This document shows, piece by piece, positions 58,520-64,000 of a stretch of 64,000 bases of DNA. The notes under the pieces are model-generated. The model saw nothing but the letters and a program-made list of their open reading frames with translations, was not told the origin of the DNA and did not search any database. Made by a program: the position numbers and the translations under genes. Where the stretch lies: contig JAUZRZ010000026.1 of assembly GCA_030949945.1 (NCBI GenBank), positions 16,639-80,638 on the forward strand. Direction: 5' to 3'. The stretch's first letter is position 1. Each line of letters begins with the position of its first letter. The DNA comes from Sulfurimonas sp. (lineage in GTDB: Bacteria; Campylobacterota; Campylobacteria; Campylobacterales; Sulfurimonadaceae).

Positions 58520-59326
58520 CTATCTTTGTGGATCATCAATAATTACTGATGACTCTTTTGTAAATTTTTTGACGAGGAAAACGCCACCCTCTTCTTGGTA
58601 GTCTTGCTTGTTAGGCTCTTCATTACCAGTGATTTTAGTTCCCTTAGGTACTTCAAAACCAAGACGAGCAAAACGCTCACTATCATATCTATCAACTCTA
58701 GCAGTGTCACGAATTTCAGGTCCGATTACATCACGAGCTTCTTTTCCATAAATCTTATCTACTTCATACCAAGCAGCAAACTCATCACCCTCAAGCGGAT
58801 AAGTTTTAAGAAGTGGATTTCCTTGCCAATCGTAAGGCATTAAGATACGTTTCATAAATGGATGATTATTTGCTTCAATTCCGAACATATCAAACATCTC
58901 ACGCTCACTCCAGTCAGCACTACGAAAAAGTGACTCAACACTATCAACAGCATCACCATTGTTAATAAAAAACTTAATACGAAGACGTTTGCGTTTAGTC
59001 ATAGAAAGCATTTGATAAAAAATCTCAAATGTGTTATCTTTAGCTAACCAATCAATAGCAGACATTTCACTTAACTGTGTATATGTCAACTCATCTCTTA
59101 AAAATTTTAAAACAGCATAAATATCATTAGCATTGATATAAACTATCATCTGATTAACTTGAATAAAAGCCTCTTTTACTTCAAACTTAGCTTTTAATGC
59201 ACTCAAGTCTGCAGCAAAGACTTCATCACTCTCTACTTCTTGTTTTGGAACCTGAGGGGCTACATAATATCTATCAGTGTAGTAAGCTTTTGCTTGTACA
59301 TCATCTTTAGGAGTATATGCTCTCAT
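58520..59326 (-). CDS. nuoC: NADH-quinone oxidoreductase subunit C
   Basis: 268-residue 30-kDa subunit. The core ESLFRSADWSEREMFDMFGIEANNHPFMKRILMPYDWQGNPLLKTYPL region is diagnostic. The N-terminal extension (about 1-60) is longer than in E. coli type proteins. Not fused to nuoD. Intact. Confidence 0.94.
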   Translation of the reverse strand: MRAYTPKDDVQAKAYYTDRYYVAPQVPKQEVESDEVFAADLSALKAKFEVKEAFIQVNQMIVYINANDIYAVLKFLRDELTYTQLSEMSAIDWLAKDNTFEIFYQMLSMTKRKRLRIKFFINNGDAVDSVESLFRSADWSEREMFDMFGIEANNHPFMKRILMPYDWQGNPLLKTYPLEGDEFAAWYEVDKIYGKEARDVIGPEIRDTARVDRYDSERFARLGFEVPKGTKITGNEEPNKQDYQEEGGVFLVKKFTKESSVIIDDPQR

Positions 59327-59327
59327 A

Positions 59328-59837
59328 TTACATTAACCTTTTTGGCTTTTGTGCATTGCCAGCTTTATTAGCACGAATTTTTTTCTGTAGTAACATAACA
59401 CCATACTGGAGTGTTTCAGGGCGAGGTGCACAACCTGGAAGATATAAATCAACAGGAATAATTCTATCACAACCTTGAACAGTTGCATATGTATTAAACA
59501 TACCACCAGTATTTGCACATGAACCCATAGAAATAACCCATCTAGGCTCAGTCATCTGGTCATATAAACGTTTGATAAATTCTGCATGTTTCTTTGTAAG
59601 TGTTCCCGCAACTATCATAACATCTGCTTGACGCGGACTTGCACGGAAAATAGTACCGTATCTATCAAAGTCAAAACGCGATGCACCTGATGCCATCATC
59701 TCAATACCGCAACAAGCAAGACCATAAGTCAATGCCCAAATAGAGTTTGAACGTCCCCAGTTTACGATTTTATCAATCGAAGTCAGTGCGACTGGAAGTC
59801 CACCATCTTGTGAATAATTTACTTTATGTTGTGCCAT
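59328..59837 (-). CDS. nuoB: NADH-quinone oxidoreductase subunit B
   Basis: Carries terminal cluster N2: tandem Cys in [13 protein letters not shown], plus [10 protein letters not shown] and [11 protein letters not shown]. Start set at ATG 59837 ([10 protein letters not shown], 169 residues) because AAGGAG lies eight bases upstream; an upstream ATG seven codons earlier would put that site inside the gene. It overlaps the end of nuoA. Confidence 0.95.
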   Translation of the reverse strand: MAQHKVNYSQDGGLPVALTSIDKIVNWGRSNSIWALTYGLACCGIEMMASGASRFDFDRYGTIFRASPRQADVMIVAGTLTKKHAEFIKRLYDQMTEPRWVISMGSCANTGGMFNTYATVQGCDRIIPVDLYLPGCAPRPETLQYGVMLLQKKIRANKAGNAQKPKRLM

Positions 59838-60208
59838 TGAAGCGCTCCTTTTTTCCATGCATATACAAAACCAATAGCAAGAAGTAATATAAACATTAAC
59901 ATCTCAGCAAAACCAAACCATCCAAGTAGTTTAAAGTCTACTGCCCATGGAAACATAAAAACTATCTCTACATCAAAGAGTAAAAAGAGTAATGCAAAAA
60001 GATAAAACTGTGGAGAAATTCTATTTGGCTGTCTTGTAATCTCTGGTCCACACTCATACACTGAGAGTTTAATTTTTTCGCTATCTTTACGTGCTAAGGC
60101 ACGACTTGCTAGACGTGCTACGACTGTTGTTGCTATAAATGCACCAAACGTCATTACAAATAGTACAAATACACCAAAATATGGGTTTGCAGTTACTATA
60201 TGCTCCAT
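59819..60208 (-). CDS. nuoA: NADH-quinone oxidoreductase subunit A
   Basis: First gene of the complex I operon; 129 residues with three helices. The conserved loop [39 protein letters not shown] contains the Cys-Gly-x-Glu motif and membrane Asp/Glu residues. Intact. Confidence 0.95.
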   Translation of the reverse strand: MEHIVTANPYFGVFVLFVMTFGAFIATTVVARLASRALARKDSEKIKLSVYECGPEITRQPNRISPQFYLFALLFLLFDVEIVFMFPWAVDFKLLGWFGFAEMLMFILLLAIGFVYAWKKGALQWHNIK

Positions 60209-60246
60209 ATAACCTACCTTTAAAAATCAAGAGTTATATTATAATA

Positions 60247-60252
60247 ATTATA
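60247..60252 (-). promoter_or_regulatory. -10 box of the nuo operon
   Basis: TATAAT on the minus strand, 39 bases upstream of nuoA, with a second TATAAT at 60238-60243. The 60209-60476 gap holds only these boxes and AT-rich DNA; no gene or structured RNA is seen there. Confidence 0.5.
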
Positions 60253-60476
60253 ACCCTTTAAAATATTTGTTTTCCATCAAATTATCGAGGAAAGAACAGT
60301 TACTGCACTATATCAAAAAGTCTATTAAATTATTATTTTTTTTGCTTGAACTCTTGCTTGGTGTCACTTATTGCTACACTATGAATAGATGGATTAATTT
60401 TCATATTTAGAGTTAATTTTTATTTATGTATATTAATGATACAATCGTTATATTTTATTCATTAAAGGGTTTTGTT

Positions 60477-60888
60477 ATGTCAGAAGATTTAGAGTATGCA
60501 ATTAAACAAAAAAATCAAGCATATTATGATTTTATGGAAAAAGAGAGTCTATACAATCCCAAATCGATTAAAGAAAAGAATAAACGCAAAGAAAAGCATA
60601 AAAAAGAGTACTACTTTTGCAAAACAAGAGATTCACCTTTAGTGATTTATCTATAGTTCCTAAAGGTTATGAAAGTATTGCATATTTTTTATATGCTCTA
60701 TTAATACCATATGCTATGGGTTATATATTTCTTATACCTTGCTACTCGCTAGGGTCTCTTTTACAAACAACCCTTTTTTAGGAACTGATAACTTCTTAAT
60801 TGTCTGGATGATAGGTTACGAAGTCTTATCCATTATCGCACTAATATGGATTATGAAGCTTTACCTTACATTTGATAATGAAAAATAG
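60477..60888 (+). CDS. Small two-helix membrane protein, two frameshifts
   Basis: Starts ATG 60477 with AAAGGG upstream (MSEDLEYAIKQKNQAYYDFM). A basic, coiled-coil N-terminal part (KEKNKRKEKHKKEYYF) is followed, in two other frames, by hydrophobic segments SIAYFLYALLIPYAMGYIFLI and FLIVWMIGYEVLSIIALIWIMKL, ending LTFDNEK at TAG 60886-60888. One base is missing near 60631 and one near 60762. About 137 residues restored. A short first frame stopping at 60656 hides it. No family recognised. Confidence 0.6.
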
Positions 60889-60889
60889 T

Positions 60890-60911
60890 TTTTTTAAGAA
60901 AAGTCCGTAAT
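60890..60911. repeat. Fragment of the dispersed structured repeat
   Basis: 22 bases (TTTTTTAAGAAAAGTCCGTAAT) match exactly one end of copy A (in inverted orientation). It lies between the stops of the small membrane protein and the convergent AAA+ gene. Confidence 0.7.
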
Positions 60912-60916
60912 CTGGG

Positions 60917-62655
60917 CTACTTACTTAAAAAACCCATAGACTTTTCACCATCAAAGTTGGCATCTTTCTCTTTTCTAATTTCATCAATAAAATCTGATGT
61001 TTTAAAAAGAGGTTTTTTAGAAACTGCAACTTTATAGGCTGTATTTTTCACAATTAAGCTAATTTGTCCACCTGTTAATGAATAAGAAGCTAGCTCATTT
61101 ATGTCAAAAGTTTTTTCATAAGGTGCCTCAGTCGGTAACATTAACTCCCATAACTTTATTCTTTGCTCTTTATCAGGTTTTTTAAACTCTATTTTGTAAG
61201 TTAAAACGACGTGAAAATGCTTTATCTATGTTTTGAAGAAGGTTTGTTGTTGCTATTAGCATTCCACGGAAGTTTTCTATCTGTTCTAAGAAGATGTTTT
61301 GCATCTGATTGTGCATCTGATCTGCACCTGTAATAGTCCCTGAACTTCTTGCTCCTAAAAATTGGTCAGCTTCATTAAGTAGTAAAATCGGTTCTGTTTT
61401 GGTCTTTTCGCTTAGCTCATAAAAGGTATCAAAAATTTTACGAACATTTTTTTCACTCTCTCCTACATACATGGAAAGAATTTTAGAACAATCAAACGCA
61501 AGTACTTGACGTTTAAGTGACTTTGCAAGAGAGTATGCAGTCATAGTTTTACCAGTTCCAGCCGCCCCATAAAAAATAATACGTGCATCAATACCACTTT
61601 TTTTATCTTTTACACCCCACTTTACAAGCCTAGCCACTACTTCTTTATCCATCTGTTGCATTAGATTATCTAGTGTCTCTCTTGTTTTGTCATTGAGTAC
61701 AACCTCATCTAAAGAAGTCTCACTATCCACCAACTCAAATATATCTTGTTCTTCTATAAGTGCTTCAAGTTTTAGACGTGTTACTTTTTTTCTCTTTTGT
61801 GGATGGATAATACTCTGGAGTACCTCATCAACTATGTAAAATGAACGCGAAATTCCACCAAAAGGATTGAGCATCTCCTCATAGTCAATAATCTCACTGT
61901 TAAGAAGGTTTGAACCATCTTCAAGGAGAGAACGATTCTTAATCCGTTCGTAATCATCAAAAGATATTAGGTCTATAAGTGCATTCATCTCTCGCAAGCG
62001 AATCATCAGTAGCACTGTACTCTTCACGAAGAAGTGCTATAAATATCACTTGTTCAGAATTACTCATCTTTTTAGCTTTAAAAAACTTATCTAGTACTAG
62101 ATTCTCTGAGGTCTGTGCCACTCTTTCATCTATGCGGGTCTCTAAAAGTTTCATTTTTGCTTGAAGTCTATCTATACCCAAAGAGTGTTCATGTACATTT
62201 TGGCGAATTACTGACATCTTTTGATACAGCTCTATACGAAAAAACTGATCTTGAAGATACTCAAGATGATCTGCATATGGTGAGACTTCAGGGAGATCAG
62301 ATTCTAAAGAGCCCTCTTGAAGTAAACGCAGGAAAGAGGGAGTAAGTCCAACTGCCGTGTTAAGTAACTCAAGAGGTGTTACTTCAGAGATTTTTAGGGG
62401 AGTAAAACTCTGTTGATGAATCCAACCGAGTTCAAGCAAATTTTTAAGTTCATTTAAGTGCTCTAAGTGCTCAAAATCATCTACACTATAAAGCTCTTGA
62501 AGTAAGGAAAGGACTACAAAATCATCCTCACCTTGCATATACTGTTTTGCTAAAAACTGAAGCATCTCTGCCTCAGTTTTACTACATTTAAGATGTATAA
62601 ATATCTCTGTTGTTTCTACATCTTCTAAAGATAAAAAGTTTACTAAATTTTTCAC
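60917..62655 (-). CDS. AAA+ ATPase, two frameshifts
   Basis: About 579 residues restored. The N-terminal half (1-230) is helical, with coiled-coil stretches, and unassigned. The AAA+ module has Walker A FYGAAGTGKTMTAYSLA, Walker B-like PILLLNEADQFLG (Asn where Asp is usual, Glu retained), sensor 1 IATTN and arginine finger FSRRF. One-base insertions lie near 62000 (DDSL-REMNALIDL) and near 61203 (RRFN-YKIEFKKPDKEQR). The C-terminal lid ends GEKSMGFLSK at TAG 60917. Membership in the group of predicted SpoVK-like ATPases is by motif. It follows the FadL porin gene by eight bases. Confidence 0.75.
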
Positions 62656-62663
62656 TTAATTCC

Positions 62664-63977
62664 TTAAAATCTATAGCCTAAACCGGCTGAGATAAGTAAT
62701 GCATTTGAGTTACTAAAAGTACCATCAATTTGATTATTATTTACAGTACCATCTATTGTTCTATCCTCTTTCATAGAATAAAGTGCTGATAAGCCAACAT
62801 CTATACTATCATTAATCTGATAACGTCCACCAAGTGAAACAGAAACAGAATCACTTCCTGGTGACTCAAAGTTAAGAGTTGACTCAGGTGTTGGTGACTC
62901 ATCTATTACTAGACCTGCCATAAGTCTCACACTATCTAACTCTTGAGTAATACCTATACGGAAAGTATTTGTATCTTTCCAGTTTTTAGGGAATTGATTT
63001 ACCAAATATTCCAGTTGAGCTATTTGCTGTTCCATCATATTTAAAATCTAAACTTTCATAAGCTGACCAATATGCTATTTCATATACAAATTCTACAGTT
63101 GTTTTTGAAGGAAATGTATATGCTAATGCTGTAGCTAAATGTAGCTGGTAAAGGTACTGTAACGGAAGCATCACCACTATATGTAGATGAACCTGCAGGA
63201 ACTGTTATACCTACCCAAGATAAATCTGCATCACCTTGTACTGTTAAATTGACTTTTGAACGATATGTAAATGCTATTTCTAAATCATTTGTAGGATGAT
63301 ATGCTAATGCTAAATTATACCCATAATCAAAAGAATCACCCTTCATATCTCGAGAAGCAACTCCCAGTCCACCTAATGTAGGTATGTTTACTGTTCCACT
63401 ACTTTTCACAACACCACTAGTATGCACCATTCTAAAACCAAATGCCATAGCTAGTTTATCTGTTATCTCATATGCAACTGTAGGATTTATTTCAATAATT
63501 CTTAATGTAAACTCTTCCGCAGCTGTTTTAGCTGGTTCTTCATTCCATTGTCTAGTCAACCCACCTGGAACAACTATACTTAAACCAACTCTAACTCCAT
63601 TTTCACCAAGCTTTGGAGATACATAATGTACTGATGGAATGATAAAAGTCTGTTCCTCTGAAGTTAAGACTATATTGAGGTCTAGTTTCGGCAACAGTCC
63701 CGTCAAACTTAGTAGCACTAAGCCCAATATACATTAAGTCAACTTCCAACTCATTTCTATCATCCATAAAAATCATATTAGCTGGATTATCATAAGCAGC
63801 ATCTGCACTACTTGTATGTGCTATATTTGCTCCACCTAAGGCTACAGAATTTGTTGATGTCTCCGGAATTTTATATCCACCTGCTAAAAGCATCGAGCTA
63901 GCTACCAGTGATGTCATTAAAATTTTCTCAAATAAACCATTTAGTGGTTTATTACGCTGTATTTTAATACTTGTCAT
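62664..63977 (-). CDS. FadL/OmpP1-type outer-membrane transporter, three frameshifts
   Basis: Outer-membrane channel family for long-chain fatty acids, hydrocarbons and aromatics. Signal sequence near residues 15-33, then GGYKIPETSTNSVALGGANIAHTSSADAAYDNPANMIFM, the Asn-Pro-Ala-Asn motif of the N-terminal hatch. Further blocks read VHYVSPKLGENGVRVGLSI, EINPTVAYEITDKLAMAFGF, ALAYHPTNDLEIAFTYRS and a C-terminal GLGYRF ending in Phe. Frame breaks near 63665, 63142 and 62997 each need one base removed. About 436 residues restored. Operon with the AAA+ gene downstream. Substrate not known. Confidence 0.85.
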
Positions 63978-64000
63978 ATATTTCCTTTTATTTTATTAAT

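Noticed and set aside
59838..59858. Longer nuoB start at 59858
   Set aside because: The AAGGAG site lies eight bases before the ATG at 59837; NuoB proteins begin near that methionine.
1..64000. tRNA, rRNA, insertion sequences, integrases or prophage genes
   Set aside because: None recognised by eye in gaps or coding regions. tRNA genes in short gaps cannot be fully excluded without a dedicated search.

Overview
This window comes from an AT-rich chromosome of a Campylobacterota (epsilonproteobacterial) organism. The closest gene-content match I can name from memory is the free-living Sulfurimonas/Sulfuricurvum type. The evidence is gene content and order: atpE-pnp-PRTase-lptD-RDD-purD; purE/DUF3972/DUF89 next to a U32 peptidase and a CheZ; and a 14-gene complex I operon whose nuoE and nuoF positions hold the unrelated short genes typical of Campylobacter and Helicobacter. 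An NhaD antiporter, a large multi-domain sensor kinase and an MSHA-like pseudopilin locus fit an environmental rather than host-restricted lifestyle. No rRNA, tRNA, insertion sequence, prophage or CRISPR array was recognised.

Layout. 0-7.2 kb (minus strand): atpE, pnp, phosphoribosyltransferase, lptD, RDD protein, purD. 7.24-7.51 kb: a structured RNA with its own TATAAT box and an intrinsic terminator, a good 6S RNA candidate. 7.5-13 kb (minus): hemD, guaA, nhaD, nadB and a small LptM-like lipoprotein. 13-15.2 kb (plus): a DciA-like protein and uvrC. 15.3-21 kb (plus): a four-gene signalling cassette (Aer-type PAS protein, two-Hpt protein, NIT-type hybrid kinase, single-domain receiver). 21-24.3 kb (minus): lon and bamD. 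24.4-32 kb: an unrecognised membrane protein, a repeat-rich secreted acidic protein, then an MSHA-like operon (MshQ-like giant protein plus MshD-, MshO- and MshP-like proteins). 32-40.2 kb: hpf, then recG, glyQ, an outer-membrane barrel, DUF89, DUF3972, purE, U32 peptidase and cheZ (minus). 40.3-43.7 kb (plus): PHP phosphatase, trxA, a thioredoxin-like protein without CxxC, trxB, dapB. 43.8-60.2 kb (minus): TPR protein and nuoN to nuoA. 60.5-64 kb: a small membrane protein, an AAA+ ATPase and a FadL-type porin.

The dominant oddity is about 25 single-base frameshifts in 17 or 18 genes, including housekeeping genes (guaA, lon, bamD, and nuoN, M, G and D). In nearly every case deleting or adding one base restores a full-length, family-typical protein. 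Most are one-base insertions and several sit in short homopolymers. I read them as uncorrected sequencing or assembly errors, not gene decay, and I give the restored gene extents. Restoring frames also reveals sequence that is otherwise hidden: a two-helix membrane protein at 60477-60888, the true C-terminus of the TPR protein, the N-termini of NuoN and the U32 peptidase, and the separation of a false DUF89-porin fusion into two genes.

Other items worth attention: a dispersed structured intergenic repeat (two near-complete copies and two fragments, all abutting stop codons), the 6S candidate, the signalling cassette with a degenerate second Hpt and pseudo-receivers, the MSHA-like cluster, and an apparent paralogy between the protein in the nuoF position and the C-terminal half of NuoG.
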